A DNA stretch of 64,000 bases from Bacteroidota bacterium. GTDB taxonomy: Bacteria; Bacteroidota; Bacteroidia; AKYH767-A; 2013-40CM-41-45. The position numbers and the translations under genes were made by a program. Positions 45,240 through 54,538 of this stretch are shown here, one piece after another; within the stretch, counting starts at the first letter, position 1; each line of letters starts with the position of its first letter. Where the stretch lies: the NCBI GenBank assembly GCA_016720655.1, contig JADKKE010000013.1, positions 39,414 through 103,413 on the forward strand, read 5' to 3'. The notes beneath the pieces are model-generated. The model searched no databases. It had not been told where the DNA came from and saw nothing but the letters and a program-made list of their open reading frames with translations.

Positions 45240-48224
45240 ATGAATACATCACTACCATCCTGCTCAGTGCGTTTGTTTATTCTATTCCTTTTTATGAGTG
45301 CAATGAATGTGAGCACTACATTCGCACAGGAGCAAAAAACAATTTCCGGAAAAATTACATCCGCCAGCGGAGAAACTATTCCCGGTGTCACAATTCTTGA
45401 GTTGGGTACATCCAATGCTTCGGTAAGTGATGCAAATGGAAATTATTCAATTAAAGTTTCAGCTACCGCACTGAAATTAGAGTTTTCTTCTCTAGGATTT
45501 CAAAAACAACAAGTTGAAATCGGCGCGAACTCAATTATCAATATCAGTATGGAAGCGGACATTAAATCTCTTGCTGAAATTGTTGTTGTAGGATATGGAG
45601 TGGAGCAAAAAGCATTGCTTACCGGTTCCGTAGGAATCATCAATGCTGAAACACTGAAAGACATTCCCGTTTCTACAGTGGATGGTATTATCCAGGGACA
45701 AACAGCAGGTGTTCAGGTATTGCAAAACTCCGGCACTCCGGGGACGGAAATGTCGGTACGGATCAGAGGCACGAGTTCAATCAGCGGCTCGAGTCAACCC
45801 TTGTATGTAATTGATGGTATCCCGGTGACAACAGGTGATTTTGCACAAATCGGTTATGAGGGTCAGGGGATCAATGCATTGTCTGATCTTTCTCCGAACG
45901 ACATCGAATCAATCAGTGTGCTGAAGGATGCTGCCGCTGCATCTATTTATGGGGCTCGTGCATCCAATGGGGTTGTATTGATCACGACCAAACGAGGAAG
46001 TGTAAAGAAATCTGTGATTAATTTTAATGCCTATTACGGCTGGCAACAAGCCTGGCATACACTTGAGATGTTGAATGCAAAAGACTGGATGATTTACAGA
46101 AATGACCTCGCTGGAACAGAAGTGTATTCGCAACAGGATATCAATAATATCTCAATAGATACCGATTGGCAAAAAGTAATTTTCCGAACTGCTCCAATGG
46201 CGAATTATGAACTTTCGTCTGCTGGAGGAAATGACAAAACACGATTTTTTATTAGCGGAAATTATTACAACCAGGAAGGAATACTGATCGGTACTGATTA
46301 TAAGCGAATCAATGGGCGTGCTAATATTGACCACAAGATCAATGAGAAACTAAACATCGGGACCAGTATCGGTTTAACCTATGCCAAAACAAACCGGGTA
46401 GAAGGAGATCAATCTCTACAGGGACCACTTCCGAACGGAATCTCTACTCCTGCAATTTACCCGGTATACAATCCGGATGGGTCTTATAACCAGGACGGTC
46501 CTTATTCAAACGCTGTATCCATTGCGAATGAAGCAATCAATGAAAATTTTTCGTTTCGTACACTTGGAAATATTTATGCAGATTATAAAATTCTACCACA
46601 TCTTGTATTCTCCACTAAATGGGGCGTTGACTTTTTGAATTTCAGGGAACACGCTTACGAATCAATAAAAACTGTGCAGGGTGCAAAATACAATGGGCTC
46701 GGATTTGAAACCTATTCGAATGTATTGAACATTGTTTCAAACAACCTGATCAAATATCAAACGATATTAAACAAAAGTGAAATAGAATTTCTGGCTGGCT
46801 ATAGTTTTGAGAAGTACCAAACCAGAAGTTCATTTATCCGGGCACAGGATTTTGCTGATCAGAATTTACAGTACATCAACTCCGCAGCAACAATTGTTTC
46901 AGCGAGTACGGATGCTTTTGATGATGGTCTGCGTTCTTTCTTCGCAAGAGCGAATTATAATTTCGATAACAAATACATTTTGACTCTTACTGCACGGGTT
47001 GACGGCTCCTCCCGGTTTGGAGAAAATAACCGGAATGGTTTTTTTCCAGCTGTATCCGCAGGCTGGAGAATTTCCCAGGAAAAGTTTTTCAAAATTAAAC
47101 CTGTTTCAGAATTGAAAATACGAGCGAGCTACGGTTTGACTGGAAACGACGACATTCCTCCTTTTCTATATGCAGAGTTGTACGGCAACACATCGTATGG
47201 CGGACAACCGGGAATTTATCCTTCCAACATTCCCAATCCGGATTTGAAATGGGAAAGTACAGCACAATTGGATGTTGGTTTGGATATAGGCTTGTTCAAA
47301 GACAGAATATTACTCACCGCCGATTATTATAACAAGCAAACCAAGGACTTGCTATTGAGTCGACCATTGCCCACAAGCTCCGGATTTTCAACGATCACAG
47401 AGAATGTAGGGGAAGTTGAAAACAAAGGAATCGAATTATCGATCACCTCTCAGAATTTACAAAACAAGAAACTTACCTGGACAACAACGGTAAACTTTTC
47501 TGCCAACAGGAATAAAGTTTTGAAATTGTATAATAATCAACCCATCGATGATCTGGGCCGGGGAAGCAATCGAATTGAAGTAGGCGAACCAATTGGTATT
47601 TTCTATAGCTATGAATCATTGGGCGTTGATCCTTCTACCGGTGACATTGTGTACAAGGATGTGAATATTGATGGCGAAATCACCTCTGCCGACAGAACCA
47701 AAGTGGGGAACCCGCACCCTGATTTTATTGCCGGCTTGACAAATACATTCACTTACAAGGGCTTTGATTTAAGTATCTTTTTTCAAGCATCGTATGGCAA
47801 TGATGTTTTCAACGGTTCACGATTGTATCTCGAGTCGCTCCAGGGCGGCGACAATCAGTTGGCCGTTGTTCTCGACAGATGGCAAAATCCCGGCGACATC
47901 ACAGCAATTCCGGATGCGACGAATGATCCTGTAAGAGCGGCCTCGAACAAAAGGGTTTCATCCCGCTTTATCGAAGATGGCTCGTATCTCCGATTAAAAA
48001 ACGCAACTCTCGGTTATTCATTGAACAAGAAATTTTTGCAAAAAAGAAAAATTGCAAACTTCAGATTTTATGTAAGTGCACAAAATTTACTCACGTTCAC
48101 AAATTATACCGGGCTTGATCCGGAAGTCAATTACCGCGGAAATGACAATGCGGTTATCGGTACCGACTTCTTCACCTACCCTCAGGCGCGTAGTTTTACA
48201 ATTGGTTGTAACCTTGGATTCTAA
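45240..48224 (+). CDS. SusC/RagA family TonB-linked outer membrane transporter
   Basis: The protein has 994 residues. A signal peptide (1-29, ending FAQ) is followed by a carboxypeptidase-like N-terminal domain (about 32-115: ISGKITSASGETIPGVTILE, SDANGNYSIKV). The SusC-specific junction is AEIVVVGYGVEQKALLTGSV. The plug has VRIRGTSSISGSSQPLYVID and SVLKDAAAASIYGARASNGV. The long barrel ends RSFTIGCNLGF. SusC proteins pair with SusD to capture and import oligomers such as glycans or peptides across the outer membrane. SusD follows after 3 bp. Downstream peptidase genes, rather than glycoside hydrolases, suggest a peptide-type ligand. Confidence 0.95.
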   Translation: MNTSLPSCSVRLFILFLFMSAMNVSTTFAQEQKTISGKITSASGETIPGVTILELGTSNASVSDANGNYSIKVSATALKLEFSSLGFQKQQVEIGANSIINISMEADIKSLAEIVVVGYGVEQKALLTGSVGIINAETLKDIPVSTVDGIIQGQTAGVQVLQNSGTPGTEMSVRIRGTSSISGSSQPLYVIDGIPVTTGDFAQIGYEGQGINALSDLSPNDIESISVLKDAAAASIYGARASNGVVLITTKRGSVKKSVINFNAYYGWQQAWHTLEMLNAKDWMIYRNDLAGTEVYSQQDINNISIDTDWQKVIFRTAPMANYELSSAGGNDKTRFFISGNYYNQEGILIGTDYKRINGRANIDHKINEKLNIGTSIGLTYAKTNRVEGDQSLQGPLPNGISTPAIYPVYNPDGSYNQDGPYSNAVSIANEAINENFSFRTLGNIYADYKILPHLVFSTKWGVDFLNFREHAYESIKTVQGAKYNGLGFETYSNVLNIVSNNLIKYQTILNKSEIEFLAGYSFEKYQTRSSFIRAQDFADQNLQYINSAATIVSASTDAFDDGLRSFFARANYNFDNKYILTLTARVDGSSRFGENNRNGFFPAVSAGWRISQEKFFKIKPVSELKIRASYGLTGNDDIPPFLYAELYGNTSYGGQPGIYPSNIPNPDLKWESTAQLDVGLDIGLFKDRILLTADYYNKQTKDLLLSRPLPTSSGFSTITENVGEVENKGIELSITSQNLQNKKLTWTTTVNFSANRNKVLKLYNNQPIDDLGRGSNRIEVGEPIGIFYSYESLGVDPSTGDIVYKDVNIDGEITSADRTKVGNPHPDFIAGLTNTFTYKGFDLSIFFQASYGNDVFNGSRLYLESLQGGDNQLAVVLDRWQNPGDITAIPDATNDPVRAASNKRVSSRFIEDGSYLRLKNATLGYSLNKKFLQKRKIANFRFYVSAQNLLTFTNYTGLDPEVNYRGNDNAVIGTDFFTYPQARSFTIGCNLGF

Positions 48225-48227
48225 ATC

Positions 48228-49556
48228 ATGAAAAAATATATATTAATACCGGCACTTATATTGATTCTTTCTTCCTGCGAAGTTTTGGATGTGGAGCCTC
48301 AAAGCGCGATTCCTGCGAGTGAAGCCATCAAAGACAAGGCAGGAGTTGAACGCGGAATTCTTGGCGCATACAACGGCCTTCAAAGTCTGAGTTATTATGG
48401 AAGGACGTATTGCATTTTCTCTGATCTTGCTGCTGATAACCTCCTACATCCACCCAATGCAACAGCAGTGAGTTACAGTGAAGTCGACAACAATGCAATT
48501 CTTCCTGAAAATGAATCTGTGGATGGAATCTGGAGCTCCATATACGATGCGATCAATGTTGCGAACAACGTCATTGCAAAAATTCCGGACATAGGAGACA
48601 TGAGCGTTGAAGAAAAAAATCGGGCTTTGGGAGAATTGTATTTTTTGCGTGCCCTGAATCATTTTAACCTGCTCAATTATTTCGGTGCCATTCCGGTAAA
48701 GACAAGTCCCACAATTGGTGTGAATGGAATAAATGTTGCACGGGAAGACATTGGGTCTGTATACAATCAGATTATTACGGATCTCCAATTTGCATCTCAA
48801 TATTTACCGGCTTCTTCATCGATAAAAATCCGGGCCTCTAAACAAACAGCTAATGCTTTGCTTGCCCGTGTGTTTTTGTACAAAAAAGATTTTGCCAACG
48901 CTATAGTCTATGCATCAGAAGTGATTAACAGCGGAAATTATTCCTTGCTTGGAAACTATGCAGATGTTTTTTTGGATGAAGAAACGGCAGAGTCAATTTT
49001 TGAAGTCGATTTTACAGCCTTGGATAGAAATAGAATTGCTGAATACAATTTCCCGCTCACAATGAATGGAAGACGGGAAGTTGCACCGGCACTCTCTTTA
49101 GTGAGCGGGTATTCACAAAACGATGCACGGCTAAATGCAAGCATTGCTTTCAGCGGGACCGAACCTTATGCTATTAAATATGATGACCTTTCAACAGGTA
49201 GTGATAATTTCATTGTCATCCGCCTGGCTGAAATGTACCTGATCCGTGCAGAAGCAACTGCAATGCAAAATGGAGATCCGCTACAAATCCGGAACGATTT
49301 AAACACAATCCGCGTCCGATCCGGACTTCCGGTTGTGAATTCCAGTGATATCGCGGTATTGCTCTCCGGTATCGAATCCGAACGCCAATTGGAATTTGCA
49401 TTTGAAGGACACCGTTGGTTTGATCTGGTGCGAACAGGAAGGGCGATGGCTTTAATCCCCACTGTTAGTAATATCAACAAAACTTTATTCCCGATTCCTT
49501 TGAGTGAATTGCTTTCCAATACAAATCCGGGAATGACACAAAATCCCGGTTACTAA
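48228..49556 (+). CDS. SusD/RagB family surface lipoprotein
   Basis: The protein has 442 residues, slightly shorter than the usual 450-600. The lipoprotein signal MKKYILIPALILILSSC has the lipid-modified Cys at residue 17. SusD features follow: a helical TPR-like core (GELYFLRALNHFNLLNYFGA, TANALLARVFLYKKDFANAI) and the C-terminal SusD signature (ELLSGIESERQLEFAFEGHR-type segment, WFDLVRTG ... FPIPLSE ... QNPGY). It caps the SusC barrel and binds the ligand at the surface. It is 3 bp after SusC and 18 bp before the first PKD lipoprotein, so it is clearly in one operon. Confidence 0.95.
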   Translation: MKKYILIPALILILSSCEVLDVEPQSAIPASEAIKDKAGVERGILGAYNGLQSLSYYGRTYCIFSDLAADNLLHPPNATAVSYSEVDNNAILPENESVDGIWSSIYDAINVANNVIAKIPDIGDMSVEEKNRALGELYFLRALNHFNLLNYFGAIPVKTSPTIGVNGINVAREDIGSVYNQIITDLQFASQYLPASSSIKIRASKQTANALLARVFLYKKDFANAIVYASEVINSGNYSLLGNYADVFLDEETAESIFEVDFTALDRNRIAEYNFPLTMNGRREVAPALSLVSGYSQNDARLNASIAFSGTEPYAIKYDDLSTGSDNFIVIRLAEMYLIRAEATAMQNGDPLQIRNDLNTIRVRSGLPVVNSSDIAVLLSGIESERQLEFAFEGHRWFDLVRTGRAMALIPTVSNINKTLFPIPLSELLSNTNPGMTQNPGY

Positions 49557-49574
49557 TTTTATTGAATTTCTCTG

Positions 49575-50915
49575 ATGATGAAAACGACAGAACGATTAAC
49601 TATTCTCCTGCTCTTCGTGTTTGCACTATTTTATTCATGCAAGAAAGAAGATGATCCGACACCGTCAAATGCGTCATTCACAGCAAACAAAACACAGGTT
49701 GTCGTAAACGAAGAAATTCAGTTTACCAACCAATCTGCCAATGCAACTGCTTTTAAATGGAGTTTTGGCGACGGCACAACATCAACTGAGTTTTCTCCAA
49801 AGAAAACTTTTCTTTCCTCCGCTGTCTTTACGGTTAACCTAGTTTCTACTGGTTCCGGTGGTTCCGCTTCATCATCCATGCAAATTACAGTATTGCCCTC
49901 CTGTTCCTTTGTTGTGCAACGCGAAGATTCACTGTCTGCAGCCGTGCCAGTCCAGTTTACAAATACATCGCTTGGAGCCGATTCCTATGAATGGTCCTTT
50001 GGTGATACAGGCAATTCAACTTCTACTGATACCAATGCCACATTCACGTACACTGCCGGCGGAACCTATACCGTAACACTCAAGGCACGCGGTGCTGCAG
50101 GTGAAACATCGATTTCCAAACAAATCACTGTTGCCGGAGTTCAGGTCGTGAGACAATTGTATTTTATTGAATATGGAAACAACCTCATTCAAAAACTCCC
50201 GCTGGATGGCACAGGAGTTCCTTCAAGCTTTCTTGATATTACAGGCAAGGCAGGAGTAGGATTGGCCTACGATGCTGTGCATCAAAAAATTTATTTCAGT
50301 GATTTTGAAATTGCAACTCTGGGAAATATCTGGAGTGTGAATTTGGATGGAAGTGATTTGCGTGCAATTGCTTCCAACATTTCTGATCCGTATGGTATTG
50401 CCCTTGATGTTGCCGGAGGAAAAATTTATTGGACAGATGATGCCGGAAATATTTCCCGCGCTAACCTTGACGGCTCTTCTCCTCAGATTGGAATTGTAAA
50501 TATAGCCAGTGGACAAATGCGTGCAATCGCACTTGATCCCGCTCACAATAAAATGTATTTCTATGAAGTGAATGCTGAAAATTTGTACATGGCAAATATG
50601 GATGGTACGGGTGCAACAATTATTCTATCCGGTGTTTATGGTTATGCAATTGCCGTCGACAATTTAAATTCACGAATTTATTTTGATGAACAAAATTCCG
50701 GCTCATTGAAGAGTACCGACCTCAATGGAGCTGGCAGTATTACAGTAGCTGCTTCCACTACCAGAATCTATGGATTGCTCGTAGATCCTTCGGATGGAAA
50801 AATTTATTGGTCAGGCAGGGATTCCGGTGAATTGAAACGAGCAAATACCGATGGATCCAATACGGAAATATTGCAAAGTGGTTTGTTAAGCCCTCGGGGA
50901 ATATTTATAAATTAA
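49575..50915 (+). CDS. Surface PKD / YWTD-propeller lipoprotein 1
   Basis: The protein has 446 residues. The lipobox FYSC has Cys22, followed by KKEDD, an X-K-(D/E)2-type surface export signal known from related Bacteroidota. Two PKD domains follow (about 30-115 and 118-195; each has a W-S-F-G-D-x-G/T core, FKWSFGDGT and YEWSFGDTG). A six-bladed YWTD/LDL-receptor class-B-like propeller spans about 200-445 with repeated (K/R)IY(W/F) blades (KIYWTDDAGNISRANLDGSS, KIYWSGRDSG). It follows SusD and precedes a paralogue by 5 bp. It may act as a surface ligand-binding protein in the position SusE/SusF-type proteins usually hold. Confidence 0.85.
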   Translation: MMKTTERLTILLLFVFALFYSCKKEDDPTPSNASFTANKTQVVVNEEIQFTNQSANATAFKWSFGDGTTSTEFSPKKTFLSSAVFTVNLVSTGSGGSASSSMQITVLPSCSFVVQREDSLSAAVPVQFTNTSLGADSYEWSFGDTGNSTSTDTNATFTYTAGGTYTVTLKARGAAGETSISKQITVAGVQVVRQLYFIEYGNNLIQKLPLDGTGVPSSFLDITGKAGVGLAYDAVHQKIYFSDFEIATLGNIWSVNLDGSDLRAIASNISDPYGIALDVAGGKIYWTDDAGNISRANLDGSSPQIGIVNIASGQMRAIALDPAHNKMYFYEVNAENLYMANMDGTGATIILSGVYGYAIAVDNLNSRIYFDEQNSGSLKSTDLNGAGSITVAASTTRIYGLLVDPSDGKIYWSGRDSGELKRANTDGSNTEILQSGLLSPRGIFIN

Positions 50916-50920
50916 TTCAA

Positions 50921-52060
50921 ATGAAAAAATTAAAAATCACTATGTTTCTGGGTCTAGTTGCAATTCTTTTTGGGAATTGTAAGAAAGATGATTTTCCGGT
51001 TCCACCGGCCAGTACTGTTCCTCTCTTTACATATACTGTAGACAATAATTCTTTTGCGCCAGCAACTGTAACTTTCACAAACACTTCCATTGTCCCTGCA
51101 GAAGCAGGTGCTGTAAGCTACTTTTGGAATTTCGGAGACAGCACTTCCTCTGAACTCATCAATCCGGTTCATTTGTTTCGGTATCCGGGAGCATACGTTG
51201 TGAACCTTGTTGCGGTAACTTCCATTTCTCATGAAATCAAACAACTTTCAAAAACAATTATCATCAAAGACCTGAATGCAACAGGCACTCCACTCTATTT
51301 TACAGATGGCAGCCTTGTCTTCAAAGGCCTGGTAAATAGTCTTTCTCCTGTAATGGAACAGCTAGCAGTGAGTGGACTTCAGGATTCTTATGGGATGACA
51401 TTTGATACAGTAAACGAAAAATTATACATCACCGATTTTGATGCTGGACAGATTTTACAATGCAATTCTGACGGGACAAATCAAGTGGTCTTCCGAAGCG
51501 GACTTACCGGTCCCGACGGACTGGCGATCGATTATCAGCAGAATCAAATTTACTGGGACAATACGAGCGGAATACAAAGAGCAAATTTGAATGATTTGAA
51601 TGTTAACCAATATGAAGACTTTGTGGTTGGGCAGGCAAACGATCCGGATGGATTATGTATAGATCCTGTCACACGAACATTATTTTGGGTGAACTACAAC
51701 GGTGGCGTATGGAAAAAGAATTTAGATGGAACCGGCGAAACAGTAATTATTCCTACGGTTGGTGGTGGTGGAAGTATTATTGTTGTCAACGATAAAATTT
51801 ATTACGACGATTATGCGGCCTCCGGTGATATTCATTTGCAATCTGCCAATCTGGATGGATCCGGTATTGCCTTATTAGCAACAGGAATTTCCCGGGTTGT
51901 TTATGGATTAGCATATGAGCCAATCGGTCAAAAAATTTATTGGGGAGATCGAAATACAGGAACAATTATGCGAGCAAATCCTGACGGGTCATCTCCCGAA
52001 GCCTGGTATGTCTCCGCAGGTAGCAGTCCGCGTGGTATCGTATTCGGAAAAGCATTCTAA
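50921..52060 (+). CDS. Surface PKD / YWTD-propeller lipoprotein 2
   Basis: This 379-residue paralogue of the preceding gene has lipobox FGNC with Cys20 followed by KKDD, again a surface-export-type signal. One PKD domain (about 30-110, YFWNFGDSTS) is followed by a YWTD-like propeller (about 120-375) with blades such as KLYITDFDAGQ, QIYWDNTSGIQRANL and KIYWGDRNTGTIMRANPDGS. It has one PKD domain fewer than its neighbour, suggesting tandem duplication with domain loss or gain. It lies 27 bp before the S51 peptidase gene in the same operon. A binding function is inferred from domain type, not shown. Confidence 0.85.
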   Translation: MKKLKITMFLGLVAILFGNCKKDDFPVPPASTVPLFTYTVDNNSFAPATVTFTNTSIVPAEAGAVSYFWNFGDSTSSELINPVHLFRYPGAYVVNLVAVTSISHEIKQLSKTIIIKDLNATGTPLYFTDGSLVFKGLVNSLSPVMEQLAVSGLQDSYGMTFDTVNEKLYITDFDAGQILQCNSDGTNQVVFRSGLTGPDGLAIDYQQNQIYWDNTSGIQRANLNDLNVNQYEDFVVGQANDPDGLCIDPVTRTLFWVNYNGGVWKKNLDGTGETVIIPTVGGGGSIIVVNDKIYYDDYAASGDIHLQSANLDGSGIALLATGISRVVYGLAYEPIGQKIYWGDRNTGTIMRANPDGSSPEAWYVSAGSSPRGIVFGKAF

Positions 52061-52087
52061 AAAACATTTGCAAACCTAAAAATTCAA

Positions 52088-52924
52088 ATGAACAAATATC
52101 GAATCACATTTGTGCTCTTTGCATTTCTACTCTATGCACATCAGAGTACTGCAGCCTCCGGGAAGCTGGTTATTATTGGAGGCGGGGAAAAGACATTTGA
52201 AATAATGCAAAGGATCGTCAAGGAATCCGGTCTCGACAAAGGAGGATATGCAGTGCTGTTGCCAATGTCCAGTGAAGAGCCGGACACAGCTTTTTATTAT
52301 ACACGGCTTGAATTTGAAGCTGTGGGATGTAAAAGTATTTATGAATTGTTTTGTACCAAAGAGCAGGTGAACGATCCGGTAAAGGTTGACTCCATTTTAA
52401 AAGCGAAACTCATATTCATTTCCGGGGGAGATCAAAATCGTTTTATGAAACTGGTGTCGGGCTCATCAGTGTTGAGGGCAATTCAGGATGCTTATAAAAA
52501 TGGCAGCGTACTTGCGGGAACAAGTGCCGGTGCTGCGATGATGAGTGAAATTATGATAACAGGAAATTCCCTGAAAGACAGTGTCTATTCCTCCACATTC
52601 AATTGTATTGAGCCGAATAACATTGAAACCGGAACGGGTCTTGGTGTGCTTAAAGATGCAATCATCGATCAGCATTTTGTTCAAAGAAGCCGTCACAACA
52701 GACTCATCAGTGCAATTATCGAATTTCCTGAAATGAAAGGAATCGGAATTGATGAGTCAACTGCAATTCTGGTGAACGGGAATGATGCAGAGGTTATCGG
52801 AGTTTCACAGGTATTGGTATACAGTAATCCGAAGAAATCAAAAATGGATAGAAACGGGAAATACTCAGCGAAAGGACTTACACTTGATATTTATTTACCC
52901 GGTGAACATTTTTCCATTAAGTAA
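52088..52924 (+). CDS. Exported S51 (cyanophycinase-like) peptidase
   Basis: The protein has 278 residues with a signal peptide (1-22, ending STAA). The rest is a compact S51 domain of the size of cyanobacterial cyanophycinase. Landmarks are LVIIGGGEK (28-35), ISGGDQNRF near 111-119, catalytic GTSAGAAMM with Ser146, and DQHFVQRSRHNRL with His196, which closely follows the cyanophycinase-type DxHFxxRxRxxRL motif. There is no T9SS domain or lipobox, so it is probably periplasmic. Cyanophycinases cut beta-Asp-Arg bonds. Alpha-aspartyl dipeptidase (PepE) is the other S51 activity, but the QHF motif favours the former. It is embedded between SusCD-linked lipoproteins and the M20 gene. Confidence 0.88.
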   Translation: MNKYRITFVLFAFLLYAHQSTAASGKLVIIGGGEKTFEIMQRIVKESGLDKGGYAVLLPMSSEEPDTAFYYTRLEFEAVGCKSIYELFCTKEQVNDPVKVDSILKAKLIFISGGDQNRFMKLVSGSSVLRAIQDAYKNGSVLAGTSAGAAMMSEIMITGNSLKDSVYSSTFNCIEPNNIETGTGLGVLKDAIIDQHFVQRSRHNRLISAIIEFPEMKGIGIDESTAILVNGNDAEVIGVSQVLVYSNPKKSKMDRNGKYSAKGLTLDIYLPGEHFSIK

Positions 52925-53006
52925 TTTTTAATTGTTCTTCCTTCCTTTCCGAAATAATTTAAGAATTGCGTGAACACCTGTGCTCCATTTCAACTCCATT
53001 AAATCC

Positions 53007-53573
53007 ATGAATCAAATTATCCGAAATTATCTGTGGATCGTGTGTCTTTGCATTTTTAGTCCGGCATTTTCACAGCTCTCCCCGGAAGAAAATAAAATTA
53101 TAAAAGCAACTGATCTGAGAACATCGGCTGCAATCGAGCTGTTAAAAAAAGTTGTAAATACCAATAGTGGTACGATGAATTTTGAAGGTGTTCGTAAAGT
53201 TGGCGGGTATTTTATGGATGAGTTAAGCAAACTCGGATTTGAAACGCGCTGGTCTCCCGGTGATCATTTCAACAGAGCCGGACATCTAATTGCAGTTCAT
53301 CATGGAACAAAGGGTGCGAAATTTCTTCTCATTGGTCATCTGGATACGGTTTTTGAAAAGGACAGTCCATTTCAAAATCTAGAAATGCTGAATGATTCAA
53401 TTTTACATGGGCCGGGTGTTTCGGATATGAAAGGTGGCGATGTGATTATCATTCTCGCCATGCAAGCTTTGCATGATGCCGGTCTATTGAAAGACCTAAG
53501 CATAGAAATTGTAATGACAGGTGATGAAGAATTGAATGGAGAACCCATTGAGTATTCAAAAAAGATCTGGTAG
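53007..53573 (+). CDS. Exported M20 (CPG2-like) metallopeptidase, 5' part (frameshifted)
   Basis: The start at 53007 (MNQIIRNYLWIVCLCIFSPA) gives a signal peptide (to about residue 24, AFSQ). The zinc peptidase N-terminal half carries GHLDTVFE (His/Asp ligand), GPGVSDMKGG (bridging Asp) and VMTGDEELNGEP (catalytic Glu). These motifs match the carboxypeptidase G2/M20A group, which removes C-terminal Glu/Asp-type residues. The frame stops at 53573 after SKKIW. The A run 53558-53563 is one short for the intact gene, and the heptamer A_AAA_AAG (53558-53564) sits exactly in the zero frame. It is the last gene of the SusCD operon. Confidence 0.85.
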   Translation: MNQIIRNYLWIVCLCIFSPAFSQLSPEENKIIKATDLRTSAAIELLKKVVNTNSGTMNFEGVRKVGGYFMDELSKLGFETRWSPGDHFNRAGHLIAVHHGTKGAKFLLIGHLDTVFEKDSPFQNLEMLNDSILHGPGVSDMKGGDVIIILAMQALHDAGLLKDLSIEIVMTGDEELNGEPIEYSKKIW

Positions 53574-54313
53574 ATGCCGCACATCGTGCTGACATTGCCC
53601 TCGGTTATGAAGATGGAGACGGCCTCCCAACAACTGCAATCGTTTCCCGACGAGGCTCTTCAGACTGGGAGTTAAAAGTAAAAGGAACTGCGGCGCATTC
53701 TTCTAAATTGTTTACAGAAGATGTGGGTACAGGTGCGATTTATGAAACCTCAAGAATATTAAATTCTTTTTATACCACTTTAAGTATAGAAGAAAATCTG
53801 ACATTCAACCCGGGAGTCATTGTTGGGGGAAATAATGTTTCGTTCGATGAAGTAACAAATACAGGGACGGCATTCGGAAAAAACAATATTGTCTCTCAAG
53901 ATGTTATTGTCAGAGGTGATTTAAGAGCGAGTTCAAAAGAACAATTGTTGCGAGCGAAAAAAATAATGAGTGAAATTATTTCTGAAAACTACCACAAGAC
54001 CTCCGCTACAATCGATTTCGGGGATGGAGGCTACCCGCCAATGACGCTGACTGAAGGAAATAAAAAATTATTGGGCCATTTTAGTTCCGTAAGTATAGAT
54101 CTTGGTTACGGTCCTGTTGAGGCAGTAAATCCGCGTAAAGCAGGTGCTGCTGATATTTCATTCGTTTCCGATTTTGTGAAGATGTCAATGGATGCAATCG
54201 GACTCCCGGGAGCGGATGGACATACCGTTAAGGAAACAGGTAATATCAATTATTTATCCCGCGAAGCAAAAAGGTCTGCAGTTTTAATCTACCGATTGAC
54301 ACGGGGAAATTAA
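53564..54313 (+). CDS. M20 (CPG2-like) metallopeptidase, 3' part
   Basis: Continuation in the -1 frame: DLVDAAHRADIALGYEDGDG (metal ligand region), then the dimerisation/lid domain (SDWELKVKGTAAHSS, GDLRASSKEQLLRAKK). The C-terminal catalytic end carries GLPGADGHTVKE, with the last His zinc ligand, and a closing helix (SREAKRSAVLIYRLTRG). An isolated frame could start at 53708, but it would lack half the metal site. Joined to the 5' part, the product is 435 residues, normal for exported CPG2-like enzymes. A -1 frameshift of any origin at 53558-53564 would give exactly this protein. Confidence 0.85.
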   Translation, partial: DLVDAAHRADIALGYEDGDGLPTTAIVSRRGSSDWELKVKGTAAHSSKLFTEDVGTGAIYETSRILNSFYTTLSIEENLTFNPGVIVGGNNVSFDEVTNTGTAFGKNNIVSQDVIVRGDLRASSKEQLLRAKKIMSEIISENYHKTSATIDFGDGGYPPMTLTEGNKKLLGHFSSVSIDLGYGPVEAVNPRKAGAADISFVSDFVKMSMDAIGLPGADGHTVKETGNINYLSREAKRSAVLIYRLTRGN

Positions 54314-54538
54314 CACTTGAGACCAATATAGCATTCCCATCCTTTTCTTAGAAATGGAATTTCTGAATTCGTTCTTGTTATTTTTCTAACCAAATCTAAA
54401 AACTAAAACACAAGGCCATTTTATTATTCATTGTGTGAGAAATTGTAATTCAAGGAAAATGAATTCAAAGGTTGATTGTTAAAAAGCGGGATTGCTTATA
54501 CTTTTTCTCTAAATTTATTCTAATAAAAAACCATTTCT

